IMG/VR virus record: IMGVR_UViG_3300008113_000820
Span: 1-27,656 of that record
From: a virus
Length of the DNA stretch: 27,656 bases
Reading direction: 5' to 3' (one strand)
In this document: positions 20,864 through 26,834 of the stretch, one piece after another
Position numbering within the stretch: the stretch's first letter is position 1
Layout of the letters: every line of letters begins with the position of its first letter
The notes under the pieces: generated by a model
Databases searched by the model: none
Told to the model about the DNA's origin: nothing
What the model saw: only the letters and a program-made list of their open reading frames with translations
Made by a program: the position numbers and the translations under genes

Positions 20864-22288
20864 TCACGCCTCGGCGGCGCGGTTGGCGAGGACGGGGAGC
20901 AGCGAGCCGGCGGCGCGCTCGACGCGCCAGCGCTGCGCCTCGTCGAGCATGCCGTCGTGGGCGGCACGGGTCACGGCGTTGAAGATGTCGGCGAGGGTCT
21001 CGCCGGGCTCGACGTCGAAGCCGCGGAGGAGCGCCTCGACCATCACGTCGCGGCCCACGTCGGCGTCGAGGTCGCCGCTGCTCACGAGGTTGCGGAGGAA
21101 CACCTTGGGGTCGGCGATCCGGCCCACCTTGGTGATGGGGGTCTCACGCAGGGTGCCCCACGCGTCGATGAAGAACCGGGCGGCGTCGCCGGTGCGGCTC
21201 ACGAGGTCGCCGACGTCCTGCTGGACCTTGGCGAGGCCCTGCGCGGTCAGGTCCGACACCCGGCTGCCCTTGTGGACCCGGCGCAGGCTCTCGTTGCCGA
21301 AGTCGCCGGTCGTGCAGTTGATGCAGATGATGCGGGTGAAGGTGTTGCCGCCACGGTGGGCGCCGTTGCCGGCGTCGTTCGTGCGGCCGGTGATGCCGCT
21401 CTCGAACACGTCGCCGACGCTGGGCCGGAACGACACCGGCGCGTGCCACGTCGCCCGGATGGTGACGTCGGTGGTCTCACCGTTGTAGGCGATGGCCCCG
21501 CGCGGGTCGGGCAGACCCAGGGCGTCGAGGGTCTCGACGTAGGCACCGAGGACGCGGTCGGCGTCCATCGGCATGTACGTCGGGCTCACCGCGGCGAAGG
21601 CGCGCCAGCCGCCCACGTTGCGCAGGCGCAGCCGGAGGTTGCGCTCGTCGTCGGAGTACCACTCCGAGAGCCGGGAGAGTTGCGCGTTGACGGCCTCGGC
21701 GCGGGCGGCCGGGTCGAGCAGGGCGAGGAACGACCACGCGTTCGGGAACGCCTTGGGGAAGCGCCCGATGATGCCCTTCAGCGCGTTCGGCTCGAGGGCG
21801 ATGTCACCCTTGCCGCGGGTGAGCGTGCCCTCGGGGGTGAGGCGCAGGGCGCGGGCGTCACCGAGGACCATGTCGCGCCGGTCCTCGGCGCGGATCACGT
21901 CGATGACCTCGGCCGCCGCGTCGCGGAAGACGGGCAGGTCCTCGTGCCGCTTGGCGAGGGAGCCGAACTTGGCGCGCCCCTCGGGGAGCATCTCCGTGCC
22001 GGCGGCGAACCACGTCGGCGGCGGCGCGAAGCCGCGCGCCTTGAGGAACGCCTCGGCCGCGGCGATGCGCTTCGCGGCCTCGGGGTCGACGTCCACGCCG
22101 GGGCGGAGCGTGACCGGCTGCGGCGCGGGGACCTCGGCCACGTCGACGGGCACGAGGGTGCCGACGAAGCCGGCCTGGGCGTAGGCCCGCATGACCTCCT
22201 CGCGCGGGCCCTCGACGGGCTCGACGTCGGGGCGGCGCCAGCGGAGGCGGGCGGGGAGATCGGTGGTGTTGTTGGTGTCGGTGTTCAT
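20864..22288 (-). CDS. DUF932-like phage/plasmid protein
   Basis: A 474-aa protein; ATG 22288 with AGGAGAACACGACC upstream. The C-terminal two thirds look like the DUF932 family common in phages and plasmids: VGGWRAFAAVSPTYMPMDAD, RPSVGDVFESGITGRTND, FTRIICINCTTG and RRVHKGS follow its order of a substrate-like beta core and a C[TN]N[GC] strand. The N-terminal ~130 residues are Pro/Ala-rich and variable. The family function is not established; it is often found beside replication or anti-defence genes. By far the largest gene of the leftward block and last in its operon. Confidence 0.6.
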   Translation of the reverse strand: MNTDTNNTTDLPARLRWRRPDVEPVEGPREEVMRAYAQAGFVGTLVPVDVAEVPAPQPVTLRPGVDVDPEAAKRIAAAEAFLKARGFAPPPTWFAAGTEMLPEGRAKFGSLAKRHEDLPVFRDAAAEVIDVIRAEDRRDMVLGDARALRLTPEGTLTRGKGDIALEPNALKGIIGRFPKAFPNAWSFLALLDPAARAEAVNAQLSRLSEWYSDDERNLRLRLRNVGGWRAFAAVSPTYMPMDADRVLGAYVETLDALGLPDPRGAIAYNGETTDVTIRATWHAPVSFRPSVGDVFESGITGRTNDAGNGAHRGGNTFTRIICINCTTGDFGNESLRRVHKGSRVSDLTAQGLAKVQQDVGDLVSRTGDAARFFIDAWGTLRETPITKVGRIADPKVFLRNLVSSGDLDADVGRDVMVEALLRGFDVEPGETLADIFNAVTRAAHDGMLDEAQRWRVERAAGSLLPVLANRAAEA

Positions 22289-22757
22289 GGTCGTGTTCTC
22301 CTGGGTGGTGTGGGTGGACTAGACGGGGTCGATGCGGGTGAGGGTTGCACCCACGGGCGCGGTCTTCTCGGCTGTGCGGATCGCTTCGCTGGCGTCGAGC
22401 GCGAGTACGGTGCCGGGTGTGCTGTAGACCACCTTGAAGGTCCGGTACGCGCCGACGACGAAGGAACCCGACAGGTCGCCTTCGTCATAGAGGTGGCGCT
22501 GGAGCAGGTCGACGAGCGCCGTGGTGTCGAGGGCAGGCCCATCAATGGTCAGCGTGACGTTGGTACGCTGATCCTCGACGAAGACGCGGGCGAAGCGGTA
22601 GCCGACGAGGTGCGGTACCTCGCGAGCGGCAAGCGCGAACTCCGCGGCGAACTGCGCGAAGGCGCGGTGCCCACCGAGGATCTCGCCTTCGGCGTCGGTG
22701 ATCTCGGTGTAGTCGAGTGCGATCTCGTAGCTGTTCATGGTCGTGTTCTCCTGGGTG
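22281..22757. repeat. Duplicated gene-start unit (22284-22308 and 22734-22758)
   Basis: On the minus strand, about 25 identical bases (CACCCAGGAGAACACGACC then ATGAAC) precede and include the starts of the genes at 22288 and 22738. The genes are unrelated beyond their first two codons, so the ribosome-binding region was copied on its own. Confidence 0.7.
22319..22738 (-). CDS. Unknown protein
   Basis: A 139-aa protein; ATG 22738 with AGGAGAACACGACC upstream. Alternating strands and helices: MNSYEIALDYTEI, a helix HRAFAQFAAEFALAARE, a strand pair RFARVFVEDQRTNVTLTIDG, a helix TTALVDLLQRHLY, and strands FKVVYSTPG. An alpha/beta sandwich is likely. No motif identifies it. Middle gene of the 23555-20864 operon. 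Confidence 0.7.
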   Translation of the reverse strand: MNSYEIALDYTEITDAEGEILGGHRAFAQFAAEFALAAREVPHLVGYRFARVFVEDQRTNVTLTIDGPALDTTALVDLLQRHLYDEGDLSGSFVVGAYRTFKVVYSTPGTVLALDASEAIRTAEKTAPVGATLTRIDPV

Positions 22758-22769
22758 TGGTCGGTCGGG

Positions 22770-23048
22770 TCAGACGGCGCGCAGCCAGACCGGGCGGTTG
22801 GCGGCGATGTAGTCGAGGGTGAACTTGTCGAGGGTCAGCGCGTAGTCGAGGTCGGTCTCCCGCCAGTCGATCTCGGCGTACTTGGCGGAGAACGCGAGCA
22901 CGATGCTCTTTACGAGGTCGAGGACGTCGTCCCGGTTCTCGACGGCGTCCCACGCGATGTGGGGCGCGATGGTGAGGGTGACCTCGGCCGTGGTCTCGAA
23001 GTCTACGGCGATGCTGGTGTTCCAGCGGGGCAGGTAGCGGGTGTCCAT
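22770..23048 (-). CDS. Unknown protein
   Basis: A 92-aa protein from ATG 23048, AGGAGCCCGACCAC upstream. Strands SIAVDFETTAEVTLTIAPHI, a helix DDVLDLVKSIVLAFSAKYAE, a strand LDYALTLDKFTLDYI. The strand-helix-strand plan resembles the neighbouring 22319 product and the 19680 product, though sequence similarity is weak. Not recognised. Confidence 0.7.
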   Translation of the reverse strand: MDTRYLPRWNTSIAVDFETTAEVTLTIAPHIAWDAVENRDDVLDLVKSIVLAFSAKYAEIDWRETDLDYALTLDKFTLDYIAANRPVWLRAV

Positions 23049-23060
23049 GTGGTCGGGCTC

Positions 23061-23555
23061 CTAGTAGACGGTGATGCGGGCGCCGGCGAGGGGGATGCGG
23101 ACCGGCTCGCCGCGGAAGTCGTTGTCACGCTCGGGCTGCGTTTCGTCGTAGCGGTTGCCGACGAGGAACACGGGGAAGTCGAGGTCGTGGTCGCCCTGCT
23201 CGAAGTGGTCGACGACGACGTCGTCGATGAGCCGGTCGAGCCCGTCCTCGGATGCGTACTCGACCCGGACGACCCAGCCGGGGCGCAGCCCGAGGACGGC
23301 GTTCACGGTGTCGAGGTCCGGCCCCTCGCACGAGAAGCCCAGGCTGAAGTCGAACCAGCGGCCCGGCTCGCGGTCGCCGGAGAGCATGGAGCCCGGCGGG
23401 TGGTTCGTCGCCTCGCGGTCGAGGTCACGGGCCGCCTGAAGGAGGCGGGCGAGGTTACCGTCCATGCCGGCCTCCTCGCGGAGGTCCTCGTCGACGGTGT
23501 TGTAGGTGCGGAACGCGTCGCGGGCCACGATGGCGCGCAGGGTGTCGAGGTGCAT
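23061..23555 (-). CDS. Unknown acidic protein, first gene of the operon
   Basis: A 164-aa protein; start ATG 23555 after CGGAGAAGCACACC. Helical N-terminus (LDTLRAIVARDAFRTYNTVD, NLARLLQAARDLDREATN), then a strongly acidic, beta-rich C-terminal part (WVVRVEYASEDGLDRLIDDV, DHDLDFPVFLVGN). High Asp/Glu raises the possibility of a DNA-mimic or anti-defence protein, but there is no direct evidence. Confidence 0.7.
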   Translation of the reverse strand: MHLDTLRAIVARDAFRTYNTVDEDLREEAGMDGNLARLLQAARDLDREATNHPPGSMLSGDREPGRWFDFSLGFSCEGPDLDTVNAVLGLRPGWVVRVEYASEDGLDRLIDDVVVDHFEQGDHDLDFPVFLVGNRYDETQPERDNDFRGEPVRIPLAGARITVY

Positions 23556-23581
23556 GGTGTGCTTCTCCGGGGTGGTGCAGT

Positions 23582-23610
23582 CTACTATGCCGGGGTGGTA
23601 TGGGTGTCAA
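23582..23610 (-). promoter_or_regulatory. Leftward promoter of the 23555-20864 operon
   Basis: Minus strand: TTGACA (23610-23605), 17 nt, TAGTAG (23587-23582). The predicted start near 23575 gives a 20-nt leader. Best -35 match in the leftward block. Confidence 0.7.
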
Positions 23611-23651
23611 GGCGAGCCGGGTATATTCCCGGCGGCCGGTCAGAAGGGGTC
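23606..23651. repeat. 46-bp duplicated boundary element, copy 1
   Basis: Matches 24584-24629 at 39 of 46 positions, in the same orientation. It spans the -35 box of the promoter, an inverted repeat GCCGGG-TATATT-CCCGGC (23616-23633), and the last codons (ADPF, stop) of a gene end. Confidence 0.75.
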
Positions 23652-23723
23652 AGCCCCCGCCGTGTCGGCGGTCCACAGGGCGGCCGCCGCGGCGCACGCC
23701 GCCGCGACGCCGGACTTGGCGCA
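23640..23723 (-). pseudogene. Remnant C-terminus of a paralogue of the 24618 gene
   Basis: The frame directly after the TAG of the 23724 gene encodes 27 residues (CAKSGVAAACAAAAALWTAD, then TAGADPF) ending in TGA at 23640. They align without gaps to the last 27 residues of the 24618-24926 product (16 identical, including LWTA and ADPF). It has no start codon of its own. It is either a leftover of a replaced gene or a readthrough extension of 23724-23960. Confidence 0.6.
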
Positions 23724-23960
23724 CTAGGGCAGGGGGTTCTCGGCCTCGTTCACGTCGTCGTTGTCGTTCTCCATTGTTGGTTCGTCTCCTTCGAGCAGTT
23801 GCTTCAGGTTGTCCCCTTCCATGCCGGGGCTCATGGTGATCTTGCTGGCGATGGGTGCCAGACACATCAGACACAGGTCCATGCCGGTCCACGAGTCACG
23901 GAAGGTCCGTTCCTCGTAGCCGTGACAGTTGCTGCACTCGTCTGCGAGCGTGAGCATCAT
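23724..23960 (-). CDS. Zinc-ribbon small protein
   Basis: A 78-aa protein from ATG 23960 (overlapping the previous stop; GGAGTACATCCC upstream; a second ATG follows immediately). Two CxxC pairs, CSNCHG and LCLMC, about 20 residues apart, form a classical zinc ribbon at residues ~9-33. The remainder is acidic (LLEGDEPTMENDNDDVNEAE). It could be a transcription-related or nucleic-acid-binding regulator. It ends in TAG, with an in-frame extension beyond (see remnant at 23640). Confidence 0.75.
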   Translation of the reverse strand: MMLTLADECSNCHGYEERTFRDSWTGMDLCLMCLAPIASKITMSPGMEGDNLKQLLEGDEPTMENDNDDVNEAENPLP

Positions 23961-24517
23961 GGGATGTACTCCGGGTCAATGAGGACGCCGATGCGGTCGA
24001 CCTCGACGTAGCAGGCGCGGACGAGGTCGTGGTCGAAGCCGTGGTCGCTGTTCGCCGCGGCTTCCTCGAAGAGGCGGGCGGCGATGCGCCACGCTTCGAG
24101 GGCGCGTGCCCGCCACAGGTTGACGGTGACGATGGGCGCGCCGTCGTCGGTCGCGCGCTCGGCCATGCGCTCGCAGTCGCGGCCGTGGTACATGGCGACG
24201 TCGGCCGCCGCGCGCAGGTTGGCGGCCTTCATGGCTGCGACGATGGCCGCCGCGATGCTGTCGGTGTCGTCCGGGCTGAGCCGGTCGGCGACCTCGCCGA
24301 CGTCGACAATGTCGCCCTCGTCGTCACGCCACACGATGGACACGGCCACCCTGATCACGCCGTCGTCCTCGTCGAGGTAGACGTTGGCCACGACGTCGCC
24401 GTAGGCGACCTCGGCGCTGGGGTTGTCGGCGGACGTGTCGCCGCACTCGATATGCCCCTCGCCGACGTGGCGGGCTCCAATGGCGACCGCGATGCGGTCG
24501 GCTACGGTCTCGATCAT
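23957..24517 (-). CDS. Unknown protein, first gene of the operon
   Basis: A 186-aa protein; ATG 24517 with CGGAGAGAAGC upstream. The N-terminal half is beta-rich and acidic (YGDVVANVYLDEDDGVIRVA, VSIVWRDDEGDIVDVGEVAD); the C-terminal half is helical (AAAIVAAMKAANLRAAADVA; RARALEAWRIAARLFEEAAA). The helices resemble the Ala-rich helical segments of the 24618 and 24951 products. Not recognised. Confidence 0.7.
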   Translation of the reverse strand: MIETVADRIAVAIGARHVGEGHIECGDTSADNPSAEVAYGDVVANVYLDEDDGVIRVAVSIVWRDDEGDIVDVGEVADRLSPDDTDSIAAAIVAAMKAANLRAAADVAMYHGRDCERMAERATDDGAPIVTVNLWRARALEAWRIAARLFEEAAANSDHGFDHDLVRACYVEVDRIGVLIDPEYIP

Positions 24518-24556
24518 GCTTCTCTCCGGTTGAATGGCGGCTGTCCGCCGGGTGAT

Positions 24557-24574
24557 GCCCCGGTATACCGGGGC
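24557..24574. promoter_or_regulatory. 18-bp perfect palindrome, operator candidate
   Basis: GCCCCGGTATACCGGGGC is perfectly symmetrical and covers the -10 box of the leftward promoter. The half-site CCGGTA/TACCGG also forms the inverted repeat in the 6473 promoter (6486-6501), suggesting one regulator acts on both. Confidence 0.5.
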
Positions 24575-24588
24575 GGTTCGGTCGTCAA
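24560..24588 (-). promoter_or_regulatory. Leftward promoter of the 24517-23724 operon
   Basis: Minus strand: TTGACG (24588-24583), 17 nt, TACCGG (24565-24560). Predicted start near 24553. Confidence 0.65.
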
Positions 24589-24629
24589 GGGTGGCCGGCG
24601 ATATTCCCGGCCGCCGGTCAGAACGGGTC
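24584..24629. repeat. 46-bp duplicated boundary element, copy 2
   Basis: Counterpart of 23606-23651. It contains the -35 box, an inverted repeat GGCCGG (24593-24598) and CCGGCC (24607-24612), and the last codons and stop of the 24618 gene. The inverted repeat may act as a boundary hairpin between leftward operons. Confidence 0.75.
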
Positions 24630-24926
24630 CGCGCTCGAAGCGGTGGCGGTCCACAGCGTAGCCGCGGCGGAGCGCGCAGCGGACGCACCGGCCGACGCGC
24701 AGCGGCGCGCCTCGGCGAGGTTGTCGAGGGCGGCCCAGCGCTCGGCCGCCTCGGCCCACAGGGTGGCGCTCTCGATGTAGGCGGCTCCGGCGAGGCGCAG
24801 GCGCCCGTCCTGGGTGTCGCGGTCGCCCGCCTCGGCGGCGTCGACGGCGCGAGCTTCGAGCCACGTCGCCTCGGCCTCGCGGACGTCGGCGTGGTCGGCG
24901 GGGGTGTGATGCAGGGTGATCGGCAT
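24618..24926 (-). CDS. Ala-rich helical protein, unknown function
   Basis: A 102-aa protein from ATG 24926; the ribosome site is weak (AGGA about 18 nt upstream). Almost all helical, with repeated A/E-rich helices (EAEATWLEARAVDAAEAGDR; AYIESATLWAEAAERWAALD), like a TPR-type or four-helix bundle. Its last 27 residues are echoed by the remnant at 23640. The 24951 and 25238 products share the helix style (AATLRRAAET, YLRAADAMRNAVQQYINAA), perhaps a local family. Last gene of its operon. Confidence 0.65.
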   Translation of the reverse strand: MPITLHHTPADHADVREAEATWLEARAVDAAEAGDRDTQDGRLRLAGAAYIESATLWAEAAERWAALDNLAEARRCASAGASAARSAAATLWTATASSADPF

Positions 24927-24950
24927 GGTGGGTCTGGCGTCGAGGTCCTG

Positions 24951-25238
24951 CTAGGTGGTGAGCCCGGTGGCCCAGCGGTCGCGGTGGTCGGCGGCCCGGG
25001 TGAACAGGTCGGCGTGGTCGAGGTCGGCCTGTCCGCCGCCCTCGGTCTCCGCGGCGCGCCGCAGGGTGGCGGCGGCCTCGCGGAGCAGGGTGGCGGAGCG
25101 CCTGTACTGGATGCACGCGTGCATGTAGTTGCCGGCGCGCTCGTAGTCCTCGGCGGCCCAGTCGGCGCGGATGCTCTGGTTCTCCAGACCCTGCGCGTCG
25201 GCGCGCAGTCGGTCGGCGGGGGTGAGGTAGGGGTCCAT
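24951..25238 (-). CDS. Helical protein, unknown function
   Basis: A 95-aa protein starting at ATG 25238, which overlaps the previous stop by one base (TGATG). Helices RADWAAEDYERAGNYMHACI, QYRRSATLLREAAATLRRAA and HADLFTRAADHRDRW resemble MIT/TPR-like bundles, and 'YRRSATLLREAA' parallels the neighbours. Function unknown. Confidence 0.65.
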   Translation of the reverse strand: MDPYLTPADRLRADAQGLENQSIRADWAAEDYERAGNYMHACIQYRRSATLLREAAATLRRAAETEGGGQADLDHADLFTRAADHRDRWATGLTT

Positions 25239-25555
25239 CACGCACCCCCGAAGGTGGGCGCCACTGCCAACAGGTCGAGGTCGTACGCCTCGCGGCAGCA
25301 CTGGAGCGCGGCCGCGGTGTCCTCTGGCGTGCCGCCGCGGACGCCCGCCGCGTTGATGTACTGCTGCACTGCGTTGCGCATGGCGTCCGCGGCTCGCAGG
25401 TAGGCGGTCCGCGCCGCGATGGTGGAGCCGGCGCTCACGGCGTCGGCGGCGCGGCGCGCCTCTTTACGGCTCTCCCGTCGGGCGGTGGCGGCGTGCCACC
25501 GATGCTCGGCGGCGGGGGTGCCGTCGGTCAGCCGCAGGGTCTGGTCGGTCGTCAT
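25238..25555 (-). CDS. Helical protein, unknown function
   Basis: A 105-aa protein from ATG 25555, overlapping the previous stop (ATGA). A basic helix (HRWHAATARRESRKEARRAA) is followed by an Ala-rich bundle (TAYLRAADAMRNAVQQYINA) and a Cys-containing helix (AALQCCREAYDLDLLAVAP). Similar in style to the two genes after it; together they may be diverged duplicates. Not recognised. Confidence 0.65.
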   Translation of the reverse strand: MTTDQTLRLTDGTPAAEHRWHAATARRESRKEARRAADAVSAGSTIAARTAYLRAADAMRNAVQQYINAAGVRGGTPEDTAAALQCCREAYDLDLLAVAPTFGGA

Positions 25556-25881
25556 GCCGCACCCCCGACGTCGGCGACGCAGCGGTCGAACATGCCGCGG
25601 GCGAGGTCGCGCACCGCGGGGTCCTCGGCGAGCGCTTCGAGGCGCTTGCGGCTGTAGCGGGCGGCCGCTTCGAGGCGCATGCGGTAGCCGCGGTGCGGGC
25701 TGTAGCACTCGACGGTGTAGCCGTCGCCCCGCTCGAACGTGAGGGGCTGGACGTGGAGCGTGTAGGCGCGCTCCCCGCGCTCCAGCCCGAGGGTCGGGTA
25801 GCGCACGGTGACCCGCACGGTCTCCCCGTTGGGCAGGTCCCACAGGGCGACGTGGATGTAGCGTGGCTCGGCGGTCTTCAT
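25552..25881 (-). CDS. Unknown protein
   Basis: A 109-aa protein; ATG 25881 with AAGGAGACCACGCC upstream, the same 15-nt start unit as at 20658. The first half is beta-rich (RYIHVALWDLPNGETVRVTV, AYTLHVQPLTFERGDGYTVE), and the second is a basic helix region (YRMRLEAAARYSRKRLEALA). ATGA overlap with the next gene. No family recognised. Confidence 0.7.
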   Translation of the reverse strand: MKTAEPRYIHVALWDLPNGETVRVTVRYPTLGLERGERAYTLHVQPLTFERGDGYTVECYSPHRGYRMRLEAAARYSRKRLEALAEDPAVRDLARGMFDRCVADVGGAA

Positions 25882-26117
25882 GGCGTGGTCTCCTTCGTCG
25901 TGGTGAAGCGGTAGCCGCCGTGCGGCACGATGATAGCGCTGGCGTCGTGGAAGTCGGCGAGCCCCAGCCGGGCGGCGAGGGCGCGGGCGACGCGCTCGTG
26001 GGCGAGGTACCCGCCCGCGGCGCCGCGCTCGGTGTGGCGGACGCCGTCGACGGTGACGGTCGCGGTGACCGTCGCCTCGCCGCGCCGGGGGTAACGGGCA
26101 CGGGTGCGGATGATCAC
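25878..26117 (-). CDS. Small protein, double-stranded-RNA-binding-like layout, unknown
   Basis: A 79-aa protein from GTG 26117, overlapping the previous stop (GTGA). Strands TVTATVTVDGVRHTERGAAG, a helix AHERVARALAARLGLADFHD, then a strand IIVPHGGYRFTTTK. The start strands, turn and Ala-rich helix give a small alpha/beta fold; any nucleic-acid-binding link is a guess from layout. Second gene of its operon. Confidence 0.65.
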   Translation of the reverse strand: MIIRTRARYPRRGEATVTATVTVDGVRHTERGAAGGYLAHERVARALAARLGLADFHDASAIIVPHGGYRFTTTKETTP

Positions 26118-26332
26118 AGCATCCCCCCGTTCTCGATCCGCTCGGCGATCCGCTCGGCGAGCCGCTCGGTGGTCTCGTGGTCGAGGTCTACCTCGACGTC
26201 TTCACCCGTCACCGGGTCGCCCATCACCACGCGCTCGATGGTGACCCACAGGCTCCCATCCTCGCGCTCGGTCGTGAACCACACACCGTAGTCGGTGCCG
26301 GTCACGGTGTCGCATACGTCAGTCTCGCGCAT
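26114..26332 (-). CDS. Small acidic protein, first gene of the operon
   Basis: A 72-aa protein; ATG 26332 with GGGAGAGCGAGCG upstream. Strands YGVWFTTEREDGSLWVTIER and EDVEVDLDHETTE, then a helix RLAERIAERIENGG made of the near-repeat RLAERIAERI. No promoter with the usual 17-nt spacing was found upstream; the palindrome TTGACGCGTCAA (26385-26396) is 53 nt away. Not recognised. Confidence 0.7.
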   Translation of the reverse strand: MRETDVCDTVTGTDYGVWFTTEREDGSLWVTIERVVMGDPVTGEDVEVDLDHETTERLAERIAERIENGGML

Positions 26333-26609
26333 CGCTCGCTCTCCCGGGCCGTGGGGTGTAGCGTCGACGGGCGGCCCTCTCCCGTTGACGCGTCAATGCT
26401 TGCCGTGGCGGTTGCCGTCGAGGGGCTGGGCGCTAAAGGCCCGCCGCGCCTCGGTTATCGGCTAACCCCTTGAAGTTTAACGGGTAACGGGCGCGCCCAC
26501 CGGGGATGCGCGCCCCGCCTATGTTGTCGGGGCGTTACGCGTTACGCGGCCGTCACGTAGAGTTACATGCGAGGGCCCGTATGTGTATCGGATATTGCGT
26601 AAACGGGTG

Positions 26610-26656
26610 AACATAGAGCGTATGTATAGTGTGTGTAACGTGTAACGCTCTATGTT
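26610..26656. repeat. 12-bp perfect inverted repeat
   Basis: AACATAGAGCGT (26610-26621) and ACGCTCTATGTT (26645-26656) with a 23-nt AT-rich spacer that contains one of the GTGTAAC tandem repeats. It is the strongest inverted repeat of the non-coding region; protein binding or cruciform formation is possible. Confidence 0.7.
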
Positions 26657-26803
26657 GTACGTTTGCATGTTGCCGTAAGCACAGGGGAAAGGCGTTACCG
26701 CAGCCACGGTCAACCGTTTGGTTAAGACACCGTGGTATAGGCGCGCCCGTTCGTGGGCCTAGCCCCGCATCCATGCAGCGGGGTACGTCGGCGTTGCCGA
26801 TGC

Positions 26804-26825
26804 GGCGGCCTAGGCGGGGGCCGCC
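26804..26825 (-). terminator. Possible terminator after the right-edge gene
   Basis: GGCGGCC (26804-26810) and GGCCGCC (26819-26825) form a 7-bp stem 10 nt past the leftward stop. A second stem CCCCGC/GCGGGG follows at 26763-26783. Neither has a T-run. Confidence 0.3.
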
Positions 26826-26834
26826 TTCCCGTGG

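Larger units (their letters stand above)
26333..26834. other. Non-coding repeat-rich region, candidate origin or control region
   Basis: About 500 bp without a credible gene and visibly richer in A+T between 26450 and 26740. It holds the palindrome TTGACGCGTCAA (26385-26396) and tandem pairs TAACGGG-TAACGGG (about 26478-26491), GTTACGC-GTTACGC (about 26534-26547) and GTGTAAC-GTGTAAC (26632-26645). It also has GGTTA-TCGGC-TAACC (about 26454-26468), the 12-bp inverted repeat at 26610-26656, and GC hairpins at 26763-26783 and 26804-26825. Repeats of a TAAC/GTTA core are iteron-like. ORFs here lack ribosome sites. Confidence 0.45.

Noticed and set aside
20750-22822. A 690-codon plus-strand open frame
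   Set aside because: It lies opposite the DUF932-like and 22319 genes and has the composition of a shadow frame (Gly/Val/Ala/Asp with no structure); it also crosses the hairpin and operon boundary.
23724-23726. TAG recoded as an amino acid
   Set aside because: TAG ends several clear genes here (for example at 2368-2370 and 6025-6027), so general recoding is not supported; only local readthrough remains possible.
26519-26774. Minus-strand ORFs in the non-coding region
   Set aside because: The 26713 frame starts at TTG with no ribosome site, and both cross the inverted repeats; composition is not protein-like.
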